DNA from: Castellaniella sp. UBA6218
GTDB taxonomy: Bacteria; Pseudomonadota; Gammaproteobacteria; Burkholderiales; Burkholderiaceae_B
Assembly: GCA_002421865.1 (NCBI GenBank)
Contig: DISE01000084.1
Coordinates: 3,203-21,470, forward strand
DNA: 18,268 nucleotides
Direction: 5' to 3'
In this document: in pieces, positions 8,535-17,234 of the stretch
Layout of the letters: every line of letters starts with the position of its first letter
How positions within the stretch are numbered: position 1 is the stretch's first letter
Position numbers and translations under genes: made by a program
The notes under the pieces: generated by a model
Databases searched by the model: none
Seen by the model: the letters and a program-made list of their open reading frames with translations, nothing else
Told to the model about the DNA's origin: nothing

Positions 8535-11300
<2,766 letters not shown>

Positions 11301-11307
11301 TCTTGTT

Positions 11308-11347
11308 CTCCTGGTCGCCACCATCCTGGAAGGGTCAGGAGGGTGGC
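11308..11347 (-). promoter_or_regulatory. mgtA 5' leader with two mutually exclusive hairpins, one covering the mgtA Shine-Dalgarno
   Basis: On the mgtA strand, hairpin A pairs GCCACC (11347-11342) with GGTGGC (11322-11317) and, after a 1x1 mismatch, TCCTG (11340-11336) with CAGGA (11328-11324), closing a 7-nt loop. Hairpin B pairs CTCCTG (11341-11336) with CAGGAG (11313-11308), which is the mgtA ribosome binding site. Both use the same bases at 11336-11340, so they cannot coexist. Hairpin A leaves the ribosome binding site free; hairpin B hides it. Their shared 5' arm is the end of the proline-rich leader ORF. Structures were found by eye; no energies were computed. Confidence 0.6.
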
Positions 11348-11373
11348 TTGCGAGGCTGTGGGTCTGGGTTCAT
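11335..11373 (-). CDS. MgtL-like proline-rich leader peptide MNPDPQPRKPPS
   Basis: A 12-codon ORF, ATG 11371-11373 to TGA 11335-11337, ends 34 nt before the mgtA start. Five of twelve residues are proline, alternating with an acidic residue at the start (N-P-D-P-Q-P). From memory, enterobacterial MgtL begins M-E-P-D-P-T-P, the same pattern, upstream of the same gene. MgtL-type peptides destabilise the translating ribosome at low Mg2+ or low proline and so switch mgtA on. The proline codons are CCA, CCA, CCT, CCA, CCC; none is CCG, although the region is GC-rich. No convincing ribosome binding site precedes this ATG. An in-frame ATG at 11398-11400 would add nine residues (MSRTSKPET), also without a clear site. 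Confidence 0.6.
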   Translation of the reverse strand: MNPDPQPRKPPS

Positions 11374-11803
11374 GGTTTCGGGTTTCGAAGTTCGAGACAT
11401 TGAAGAAATGGGCGGGACGGACGCGCGCGCCGGTCGCCCGGATGCGGGCATCCAGGGCGATTTCCCCGCGGAACGTCCGCCGCCGCGGACGGGCCCACGG
11501 CGACAGGGCGCCCCTGCGGGGGGCGATGCGGATTCAGGGATGGAAGACCGGAGGCGGAGAAACGCCGTCCGGGCTGCCGCCCTGCCCTGCGGGCAAGGCG
11601 GCGAGAAGACTCGCGGTTACCTTGCCTGCGGGCAGCCGATCAGGGATCGACAACTGGGTAAGTCCACAGGAGGAACTCCGGAAAATGAAGACGACGGGAT
11701 TTTAATGCCGCCGCATGCGGGGAGCAAGAACCGCCGGACGGACACGTTGCGCGGCGCGGCCGGGAACGATACGCTTGCCGGATCGCCGTCCCGGAGCCTT
11801 TCC
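11374..11803. other. 430-nt divergent intergenic region between the mgtA leader and the TRIC-like gene
   Basis: No protein gene with recognisable family similarity is seen here. On the mgtA side it should hold the mgtA promoter and 5' leader, but I could not pick a convincing promoter. Stem-loops seen: 11435-11459 (listed separately), GTCCGC/GCGGAC at 11475-11490, and GCCGCCCTGCCC with GGGCAAGGCGGC at 11576-11602 (one mismatch, 3-nt loop). On the plus strand a six-codon ORF, MKTTGF (11685-11705), follows AGGAGG at 11669-11674 and its TAA overlaps an ATG (11705) in frame with the TRIC-like gene. It may be a small leader or an alternative coupled start. Confidence 0.5.
11435..11459 (-). other. 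strong hairpin in the mgtA 5' leader region
   Basis: On the plus-strand reading, CGCCC-GGATG (11435-11444), loop CGGG, CATCC (11449-11453), a one-base bulge A, and GGGCG (11455-11459) form a 10-bp stem. It sits about 60-85 nt upstream of the proline-rich leader ORF. It has no adjacent T-run. If the mgtA transcript starts further upstream, this would be a leader stem; its function is unknown. Confidence 0.4.
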
Positions 11804-12445
11804 TTGTCCAGCAGCCCGATCACCAACGAACTTCTGCACGCCCTGTTTCTCGTCGCCATCGCCGCCGAGGCCATGACAGCCGCGCTTGCCGCCGGGCGGC
11901 GGGAAATGGACTGGCTGGGCGTGTGCCTGCTGGGCTGCATCACTGCGCTGGGCGGCGGCTCGGTGCGCGACCTGCTGCTGAATCACCACCCCCTGTCCTG
12001 GGTCGCCCACCCGTCCTATCTGCTGATCACCGGCGGCGCTGCCCTGGTCACCATCGCGCTGGCCCGGTTCATCCATTCGCTGCGGCACCTGTTCCTGTTC
12101 CTGGACGCCGTCGGCCTGGTGGTCTTCACCGTGATCGGCTGCGACATCGCGCTGGGCCTGGGCCTGCCCTGGGGCATCGCCATCGTCTCGGGCATGATCA
12201 CCGGCTGCGTGGGCGGCGTGCTGCGCGACGTGCTGTGCAACGAAGTCCCGCTGCTGTTCCGCGCCGAACTCTACGCCACGGTGTCCATCGTCGCGGGCGC
12301 CCTGTATGTCGGCGGCCTGACGCTCGACCTGCGCCAGGAGGCCGTCACGGGCGGCGCACTGGCGATCGGCCTGGCGTTGCGGCTGCTGGCCCTGCGCTTC
12401 GGCTGGAGCATGCCGAAATTCGTCTACACCAAAAACCTTCACTGA
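11804..12445 (+). CDS. TRIC/UPF0126 family membrane protein (YicG/YadS-like)
   Basis: A 213-residue membrane protein of the TRIC/UPF0126 family: two repeats of three helices, with GCITALGGGSVRDLLL in the first and GMITGCVGGVLRDVLCNEVP in the second; the repeated G(G)G.(V/L)RD is diagnostic. Bacterial members are trimeric cation channels or, in E. coli YicG, glycine-related transporters. The open frame extends far upstream, but only the part from here matches the family length (about 205). I chose TTG 11804, which has GGAG 7 nt upstream; the next candidate is ATG 11705, which would add 33 low-complexity polar residues. It lies 2 nt before the RhtB-like exporter and so is in an operon with it. 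Confidence 0.85.
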   Translation: MSSSPITNELLHALFLVAIAAEAMTAALAAGRREMDWLGVCLLGCITALGGGSVRDLLLNHHPLSWVAHPSYLLITGGAALVTIALARFIHSLRHLFLFLDAVGLVVFTVIGCDIALGLGLPWGIAIVSGMITGCVGGVLRDVLCNEVPLLFRAELYATVSIVAGALYVGGLTLDLRQEAVTGGALAIGLALRLLALRFGWSMPKFVYTKNLH

Positions 12446-12447
12446 CC

Positions 12448-13059
12448 ATGTTCACGCATACCCTGCTGCTCATCCTGACCATCCATGCCGTGGCGCTGGT
12501 GTCGCCCGGCCCCGACTTCGCCGTCGTCACCCGCCTGTCCATCGTGTCGGGCCGGCGCGCCGGCCTCTGGGCGGCGGCCGGCGTCGCCAGCGCCATCGGC
12601 GTCTACACCCTGGTCAGCCTGCTGGGCCTGACCCTGGTGCTGGCCGCCCTGCCCGGCCTGTCGCGCGCCCTGTCCATCGCCGGCGCGCTCTACCTGATGT
12701 GGCTGGGCATCCAGTGCCTGCGGTCCAAGGGCCACATGCCCGAGTCGGGCTCGGCCGCCCTGGGCGGGCGGCGCGCCTACGTGACAGGGTTCTTCACCAA
12801 CCTGCTCAACCCCAAGGCCATGCTGTATTTCGGCTCCATCCTGTCCCAGGCGGTCACCCCCGACCTGGGCGGTGCGCACCTGGCCGTCGTCTGGACTCTG
12901 CTGGTGGCCGAATCCATGCTGTGGTTCGCCCTGGTGGCCACGCTGTTCTCGGCCCCGCGCATGCTGCAATGGCTGCGCACCCGCCTGCGCTGGTTCGACC
13001 GCGCCATCGGCGTGGTGCTGCTGGGCCTGGCAGCCAAGGTCGGCAGTTCGGGGATGTAG
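12448..13059 (+). CDS. RhtB/LysE family amino acid exporter
   Basis: A 203-residue membrane protein of the RhtB branch of the LysE superfamily, which exports neutral amino acids such as threonine, homoserine or leucine. Seen: the N-terminal LVSPGPDFAVVTRLSIVSGRRAGLWAAAGV (family pattern PGP(D/N), then GRR.G), a long hydrophobic helix, and the central FFTNLLNPKAMLYFGSI (family pattern F..NL.NPK...FF). It starts 2 nt after the TRIC-like stop, so it is translationally coupled. It belongs to a different branch from the exporter at 474-1106, having NPKAMLYF instead of NPHFWLD. The substrate is unknown. Confidence 0.9.
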   Translation: MFTHTLLLILTIHAVALVSPGPDFAVVTRLSIVSGRRAGLWAAAGVASAIGVYTLVSLLGLTLVLAALPGLSRALSIAGALYLMWLGIQCLRSKGHMPESGSAALGGRRAYVTGFFTNLLNPKAMLYFGSILSQAVTPDLGGAHLAVVWTLLVAESMLWFALVATLFSAPRMLQWLRTRLRWFDRAIGVVLLGLAAKVGSSGM

Positions 13060-13069
13060 CCGGGGCGAC

Positions 13070-13104
13070 GTGCCGCTCCGGTCCGGGCCGGGCCCGGACG
13101 GCAC
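13070..13104. terminator. GC-rich stem-loop between convergent exporter and miaE genes
   Basis: GTCCGGGC (13081-13088), loop CGG, GCCCGGAC (13092-13099), extended by GTGCC (13070-13074) with GGCAC (13100-13104) across a six-base bulge. It fills most of the 49-nt gap between the convergent stops at 13059 and 13109. The position suggests a bidirectional terminator; there is no T-run on either side. Confidence 0.55.
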
Positions 13105-13108
13105 ACGA

Positions 13109-13738
13109 TCAGGTCGCCGCGCCGCCGGCCGGACAGCCGCTGTGAAAGCGGAATTCCGCGTCCGGCGATTCGATCAGTTCCCGCTCCGCCTCGCGGATCC
13201 GGAGCACCGAGCGCTCCACGTCGCGCGCCTCGCCGAAACGCCGCGCGAAGCGCAGATAGCCCTGGTAGTGGCGGCTTTCCGATTGCAGCAGCCCGGCATA
13301 GAACGGAGCCAGTTCCTCGTCCAGGTGCGGCACCAGCGCGGCGAAGCGCTCGCAGGAGCGGGCCTCGATGAAGGCCCCGACGATCAGCGTATCGACGAGC
13401 TTCGCCGGCTCATGGGTGCGCACCGCCGCCCGCAAACCCGATGCATAGCGGCTGGCGGTCAGCGGCCGCAAGGCGATGCCGCGCCGCTTCAGGATGCGCA
13501 GCACCTGCTCGTGATGCACCAGTTCCTCGCGGGCCAGCTTCGACAGGGCGGCGGACAGCTCGGCGTCCTGGCCATAGCGCGCGATCAGGCTCATCGCCGT
13601 GGCGGCCGCCTTCAATTCGCAATTGCGGTGGTCGAGCAACAGCACATCCTGGCGCGCCAGCGCGGCCCGTACCCAGGCACCGGGCGTGGGACATGGCAGA
13701 AAATCGAGCAGGTCGGCGGGCAGGTCGGGCGGGTTCAT
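13109..13738 (-). CDS. miaE: tRNA-(ms2io6A37) hydroxylase MiaE
   Basis: A 209-residue nonheme diiron protein that hydroxylates the isopentenyl group of ms2i6A at position 37 of tRNAs. The iron-ligand pattern is complete: E41 (in HRNCELKAA), E72 with H75 (EELVHHEQ), E125 (FIEARSCERF) and E154 with H157 (SESRHYQGYL). Length fits the shorter Pseudomonas-type MiaE. The frame is open to 13810, but that would overlap the MFS gene; ATG 13736-13738 gives the family N-terminus (LLDFLPCPTPGAWV). No good ribosome binding site is seen. The MFS gene stop is 28 nt upstream, so they may be cotranscribed; no functional link is evident. Confidence 0.92.
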   Translation of the reverse strand: MNPPDLPADLLDFLPCPTPGAWVRAALARQDVLLLDHRNCELKAAATAMSLIARYGQDAELSAALSKLAREELVHHEQVLRILKRRGIALRPLTASRYASGLRAAVRTHEPAKLVDTLIVGAFIEARSCERFAALVPHLDEELAPFYAGLLQSESRHYQGYLRFARRFGEARDVERSVLRIREAERELIESPDAEFRFHSGCPAGGAAT

Positions 13739-13766
13739 CGGGTCTTTGGGGGCGGACGCACAGGGA

Positions 13767-15020
13767 TCATTCAGGACGTGCCGGCCCGCCTGTCCCCAGG
13801 GGCCGCGCAATCCCGGGCATGAAACGCCAGGCGATCAGCCATCCCAGCACCTGCACGGCGCACAGCGTGGCCACGGTGCCGGGCCAGCCGCCCAGCGTAT
13901 AGGCAATGCCGCAGGCCCAGGCACCCGCGAAACCGCCGCAATAATACGCCCCGTAGTACAGGCCGCTGGCCAGCGAACGGCCGTGGGTGACCCGGTGGGC
14001 GATGAAGCTCATCGTGGCCGACTGCGTCACGAACACCCCGCAGGCCGTCACGGCCAGCGCCATCACGATGGCCCAGACCGGCGCCGCCAGCGATCCCAGC
14101 ACGCCCAGCGCGGACAAGGCCACCGCCGTCAGCACCGTGCGCCGCGAGCCGATGCGCGGGATCACCTGACCCGCCAGCGGCGTCACCAGCACTCCCAGCA
14201 GGTAGACCGTGAAAATATTGGCCAGATCGCCCGAACTGAAACGATAGGGCTCAGCCGCCAGGTGCAGGTTGACAAAGGTGAACAGCCCCACCAAGGCGAA
14301 CAGCACCGTGAAACCCAGCGAACACGCCACCTGCAACGCGGGGTTGCGCAACAACTGGCCCAGCGTCGCCAGATTGTCGGAGATCCGGCGATTGGCCACG
14401 AAATGGCGCGACGGCGGCAGGCCGCGCCACACCAGCCAGGCCCCCACCAGATTGATCACGGCCATCGCCCCGAAGGCCGTGCGCCAGGCCATGACCTCGG
14501 TCAGGTGCCCCATCAGGAAGCGGCCCAGGAAACCGCCCAGCACCGAGCCGGTGACGTACCCGGTGACCAGCCGAACCATCGCGGCACCGCGGAATTCCTC
14601 GCCGATGTAGGCGATCGCCACCACCGACACGCCCGGCACGGCCAGCCCCTGCAGAAAGCGCAGCACCAGCAGGCCGTGCACAGACTGCACCTGCGTCATC
14701 AGCGCGGTGGGCACGGCCAGCGCGAACACGGACACCGTGATCAGCCATTTGCGCCCCAGGGCGTCGGACAGCATGCCGATGAAGGGCGAGATCAGCGCCA
14801 CCGCCAGCACCGTCATCCCCACGGCATTGCCGATCTCGACCACGGTCGCGTTCAGGTCGCGCTGCAGTTCGGGCAGGATCGACTGCACCGAATACACCTG
14901 GATGAAGGCGAACACCCCCACCAGCGCCACGGTCAGCAACAGGGGGATGGTCAGGCGGTAATGGCCGTCGGCGTCGGGGGATGGAAAGGCGGGCATGGGA
15001 AAAGGGCCGGAAACGTTCAC
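13767..15020 (-). CDS. MFS transporter, YnfM-like drug/arabinose efflux type
   Basis: A 417-residue major facilitator with about 12 hydrophobic segments. The loop after helix 2 carries the MFS signature in GMLSDALGRKW; the C-terminal half has GQVIPRIGSRRTVL, the matching loop. The start QVYSVQSILPELQRDLNAT and the sequence SGLYYGAYYCGGFAGAWACG resemble YnfM/YgaY-type exporters. Two starts are possible: GTG 15018-15020, or ATG 14994-14996 (residue 9); neither has a clear ribosome binding site. It lies 58 nt after the Fic gene on the same strand and 28 nt before miaE. Substrate unknown; efflux is inferred from the subfamily. Confidence 0.85.
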   Translation of the reverse strand: MNVSGPFPMPAFPSPDADGHYRLTIPLLLTVALVGVFAFIQVYSVQSILPELQRDLNATVVEIGNAVGMTVLAVALISPFIGMLSDALGRKWLITVSVFALAVPTALMTQVQSVHGLLVLRFLQGLAVPGVSVVAIAYIGEEFRGAAMVRLVTGYVTGSVLGGFLGRFLMGHLTEVMAWRTAFGAMAVINLVGAWLVWRGLPPSRHFVANRRISDNLATLGQLLRNPALQVACSLGFTVLFALVGLFTFVNLHLAAEPYRFSSGDLANIFTVYLLGVLVTPLAGQVIPRIGSRRTVLTAVALSALGVLGSLAAPVWAIVMALAVTACGVFVTQSATMSFIAHRVTHGRSLASGLYYGAYYCGGFAGAWACGIAYTLGGWPGTVATLCAVQVLGWLIAWRFMPGIARPLGTGGPARPE

Positions 15021-15078
15021 GTGGGCCCAACGGGTCCGCAGGCGTTAGCTTAACAGGTGGCGGGATGAGGGCCGCGCC

Positions 15079-16209
15079 TCACGCTCGTTCACGGATTCCG
15101 GACAATGCGTAGCTGGTGCTGCGCCCGCCTGCTTCCGAGCGCTGCAATACGCCCATCGTGACCAGTTCGTTGATGTCCCGTAGCGCGGTGTCCGGCGAGC
15201 ACTTGGCGAGCGCCACCCATTTTCCGCTGGTCAACTTGCCCTCGAAGCCATCGAGCAGGCGATTCAGCACCCGCACCTGTCGGGCATTCAGCGAGGCGCC
15301 CGACACGCGCTGCCAGAATCTCGCCTTGTCCAGTACGGCATCCAGCGACCGATGCGCATGACCCACTGCCTCGTCCAGCATCCGCAGGAACCACAGCAGC
15401 CACCCGGTCACATCCAGCGTCCCTTTTTGCGTGCACTCCAGGATGTCGTAATACGCCTTGCGTTCGCGCCGAATCTGCGCCGACAGGCTATAGAAGCGCT
15501 GCGGACTGCCATCGGCCCGGGCCAGCAGCAGGTCGCCGATGGCCCGGGCCACACGCCCATTGCCGTCCTCGAAAGGATGCAGCGTGACGAACCACAGGTG
15601 ACCGAGCCCGGCCCGGATCAGTGCCGGCGCCGCATCGGGCGCATTCACCCAGCCCAGAAAGCGCGCGAGTTCCGCCGGCAGGCGCGCGGCGGGAGGGGCC
15701 TCATAGTGCACTTTCTGGCGGCCCACCGGACCGGACACCACCTGCATCGGCCCATGCGCATCATCCCGCCAGGCACCGGTGACGATCCGGCTCACGCCTG
15801 AATATCCTGACGGAAACAGCGCGGCATGCCATCCGAACAGGCGTTCGGACGTCAACGGTTCGGCGCAGCGGGCCGTGGCGTCGAGCACCATCTCCACGAC
15901 ACCTTCCACATGCCGATCGGCCGGGGTCAGCGCGCCGATATCCACCCCGAGACGGCGCGCAAGCGACGAGCGCACCGAAGCGGCGTTCAAATGTTCACCT
16001 TCGATCTCGCTGGTCTTGAGCACGTCGTCCGTCAGCGCGGCCAGGCTGGCCTCGTCACGCAGGCCCAGGCCGACGTCAGCGAGGCGCCCCAGCAGCAAGC
16101 CTTGCGCGCGGCTGACCCGCGACAGGGGCTCGGCCAGCGCCGCCAGATCGTAGCGCCAGTCCGGCCAGTCGGAAGCTTGCCAGATGTAGAGGTAATCACC
16201 GCTATTCAT
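15079..16209 (-). CDS. Fic family protein, class II, with DUF4172-like N-terminus and C-terminal winged helix
   Basis: A 376-residue Fic protein. Residues 7-30 (YIWQASDWPDWRYDLAALAE) match the DUF4172 N-terminus. The inhibitory helix carries TSEIEG (66-71), fitting the (S/T)xxxE(G/N) class II motif whose glutamate blocks ATP binding. The catalytic motif HPFEDGNGRVAR (211-222) is intact, with the AMPylation histidine H211. Residues about 305-372 (LNARQVRVLNRLL, TALRDINELVTMGVLQR) look like a winged helix. Fic enzymes usually transfer AMP to a protein target; this type may also bind DNA. The start ATG fits the family N-terminus but has no ribosome binding site and sits 6 nt after a -10 box. No separate antitoxin gene is adjacent, in line with built-in inhibition. 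Target unknown. Confidence 0.92.
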   Translation of the reverse strand: MNSGDYLYIWQASDWPDWRYDLAALAEPLSRVSRAQGLLLGRLADVGLGLRDEASLAALTDDVLKTSEIEGEHLNAASVRSSLARRLGVDIGALTPADRHVEGVVEMVLDATARCAEPLTSERLFGWHAALFPSGYSGVSRIVTGAWRDDAHGPMQVVSGPVGRQKVHYEAPPAARLPAELARFLGWVNAPDAAPALIRAGLGHLWFVTLHPFEDGNGRVARAIGDLLLARADGSPQRFYSLSAQIRRERKAYYDILECTQKGTLDVTGWLLWFLRMLDEAVGHAHRSLDAVLDKARFWQRVSGASLNARQVRVLNRLLDGFEGKLTSGKWVALAKCSPDTALRDINELVTMGVLQRSEAGGRSTSYALSGIRERA

Positions 16210-16215
16210 GCGGTG

Positions 16216-16244
16216 ATTATGGGGCGGATTGGGTGCGAGGGCAA
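16216..16244 (-). promoter_or_regulatory. sigma70-like promoter giving a probably leaderless fic transcript
   Basis: On the minus strand, TTGCCC (16244-16239) and CATAAT (16221-16216) are separated by exactly 17 nt; they match four and five of six consensus bases. The fic ATG (16209-16207) begins after only six more bases, so the expected transcription start is at or next to the A of the start codon. There is no Shine-Dalgarno to contradict this. Confidence 0.6.
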
Positions 16245-16249
16245 GGGAT

Positions 16250-16270
16250 TCACCGCATCAAGTGCGGTGA
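16250..16270. promoter_or_regulatory. inverted repeat TCACCGCA-N5-TGCGGTGA upstream of fic, candidate operator
   Basis: TCACCGCA (16250-16257) and TGCGGTGA (16263-16270) form a perfect 8-bp inverted repeat with a 5-nt spacer, 5 nt upstream of the fic -35 box. A third copy, TGCGGTGATTA (16209-16219), overlaps the -10 box and the start codon; its extended form is identical to the copy at 16263-16273. This is a typical layout for autorepression with a palindrome plus a second half site. The DNA-binding protein is not known; the winged helix of Fic itself is the obvious candidate. Confidence 0.6.
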
Positions 16271-16315
16271 TTAGGGGATTATTCGCCGCTCACATGCTGG
16301 GAAGGCATCGGGCTG

Positions 16316-16348
16316 AAATGGGGTATTTTCATCGTGAATACCTCATTT
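16316..16348. repeat. imperfect inverted repeat, 12-nt arms
   Basis: AAATGGGGTATT (16316-16327) pairs with AATACCTCATTT (16337-16348), 11 of 12 positions, around a 9-nt loop. It has no T-run after it. It may be a protein-binding dyad or a transcript hairpin. Confidence 0.45.
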
Positions 16349-16398
16349 ATGCGGCTCCATTGCCCTATTCACATCACGGCTTGAACAGGAATACGGAA

Positions 16399-16419
16399 TG
16401 TCCAACGCGCTGTTGGACA
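16399..16419 (+). repeat. perfect inverted repeat TGTCCAAC-N5-GTTGGACA, terminator-like
   Basis: Perfect 8-bp arms around GCGCT, followed by ATTTTC. The short T-run makes it terminator-like in the plus direction, but no plus-strand gene ends just upstream. A dimeric regulator binding site is equally possible. Confidence 0.4.
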
Positions 16420-16537
16420 ATTTTCACTGCGCAAACAAGCGTCGCTGGAACTTGCACGCTGCATCAGGAGCTGATCAGACGTTAAAGCGAAAGATGGCCT
16501 CGGAAGTTCCGTTTTTACTGGGGCTCAGTGCGGTTTG

Positions 16538-16870
16538 TGGAGTTACCAGGATTCAGTAGACACCTGATTTCCGCTTGCGATGAACAGCTTCAAACTCGTT
16601 CGGACTGACACCGCCGAGATGACTATGCCGTCGTACTGGATTGTAGAAACTATCGATGTATTCGGCCAGATCCAGCGCGGCGGTTTCCCTGTCGGAATAG
16701 ATGCGCTTCTTGATGCGCTCCTTCTTCAAACTGCTGAAGAAGGACTCCGCCACGGCGTTATCCCAGCAGTTCCCTCGCCTGCTCATACTCGGCTCCAGAT
16801 GATTGGCCTTGCAGAAACGTCGCCAAGCATCGCTACCGTACTGGGTGTATTCAACCGGTCGTCGCAACAC
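16538..16870 (-). pseudogene. truncated IS3-family transposase OrfB (C-terminal remnant)
   Basis: The frame at 16553-16870 keeps only the last third of an IS3-family DDE transposase: QYGSDAWRRFCKANHLEPSM, then SRRGNCWDNAVAESFFSSLK with the catalytic glutamate, then YIDSFYNPVRRHSHLGGVSP near the end. The first two catalytic aspartates and OrfA are missing. The first residues, MLRRPVEYT, do not fit the usual (H)SDRG stretch, so the break is near 16840-16870, about 30 nt from the left end of the next element. The stop is inside a possible right end (16538-16562, starting TGTCTACTGAATCC on the minus strand), for which no partner is present. It differs clearly in sequence from the neighbouring complete IS3 element. 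Confidence 0.85.
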
Positions 16871-16898
16871 CCTTAATCATGGAGGTGTTTTATGGGAC

Positions 16899-16923
16899 CG
16901 TAAGCTCCCCCTCAGAGTAGACA
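16899..16923. repeat. left terminal inverted repeat of the IS3-family element
   Basis: Starts CGTAAGCTCCCCC and ends AGTAGACA; differs from the right repeat only in the four central bases (TCAG here, GTCA there). Confidence 0.85.
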
Positions 16924-16967
16924 TCAGCCAGTAGAATTTCGGAGCCTCCTTTCAATCGGAGACTCCC

Positions 16968-17234
16968 TTGAAGAAAAGCAGATTTACCGAAAGCCAGATC
17001 GTTGCGGTGCTCAAAGAAGGCGAAGCCGGAATCCCGGTCGCCGAGTTGTGCCGCAAGCACAGCATCAGCAACGCCACGTACTACCAGTGGAAGAGCAAGT
17101 ACTCGGGCGTGCAGGTGTCTGAGCTGCAGCGCCTGCGTGAGCTTGAGGCGGAAAACGCCAAGCTCAAACGCATGTATGCGGATCTGGCGCTGGAGAACTC
17201 AGCCATCAAGGATGTGTTGAACCGAAAATCCTGA
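16968..17234 (+). CDS. IS3-family transposase OrfA
   Basis: An 88-residue protein. It opens with KKSRFTESQIVAVLKEGEAG, then VAELCRKHSISNATYYQWKS, the helix-turn-helix that binds the IS ends, followed by a leucine-zipper-like helix (QRLRELEAENAKLKRMYADL). The start is TTG 16968 with GGAG six nt upstream. Near its end, AAC CGA AAA TCC TGA contains an A-run where a -1 shift would carry ribosomes into the orfB frame and produce the OrfAB transposase. Confidence 0.92.
   Translation: MKKSRFTESQIVAVLKEGEAGIPVAELCRKHSISNATYYQWKSKYSGVQVSELQRLRELEAENAKLKRMYADLALENSAIKDVLNRKS

Larger units (their letters stand above)
16271..16537. other. gene-less spacer between fic and the insertion-sequence nest, lower GC, with two dyads
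   Basis: No family-recognisable ORF is seen on either strand. The G+C is clearly lower than in the neighbouring genes. It contains two inverted repeats, at 16316-16348 and 16399-16419, listed separately. The sequence may be a remnant of older acquired DNA or a regulatory region of a gene now lost. Confidence 0.4.

Noticed and set aside
11301..11803. Mg2+-sensing M-box type riboswitch upstream of mgtA
   Set aside because: I could not recognise the conserved elements of that riboswitch; the short proline-rich ORF explains the region better.
13599..15053. 484-codon plus-strand open frame antisense to the MFS gene
   Set aside because: Gln/His/Arg-rich antisense shadow of a membrane protein gene.
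15079..16209. Fic toxin with a separate antitoxin gene (FicTA pair)
   Set aside because: No small antitoxin ORF is adjacent; the inhibitory TSEIEG motif is inside the same protein.
16399..16425. Rho-independent terminator for a plus-strand gene
   Set aside because: No plus-strand gene ends upstream and the T-run is only four bases, so it is kept as an inverted repeat only.
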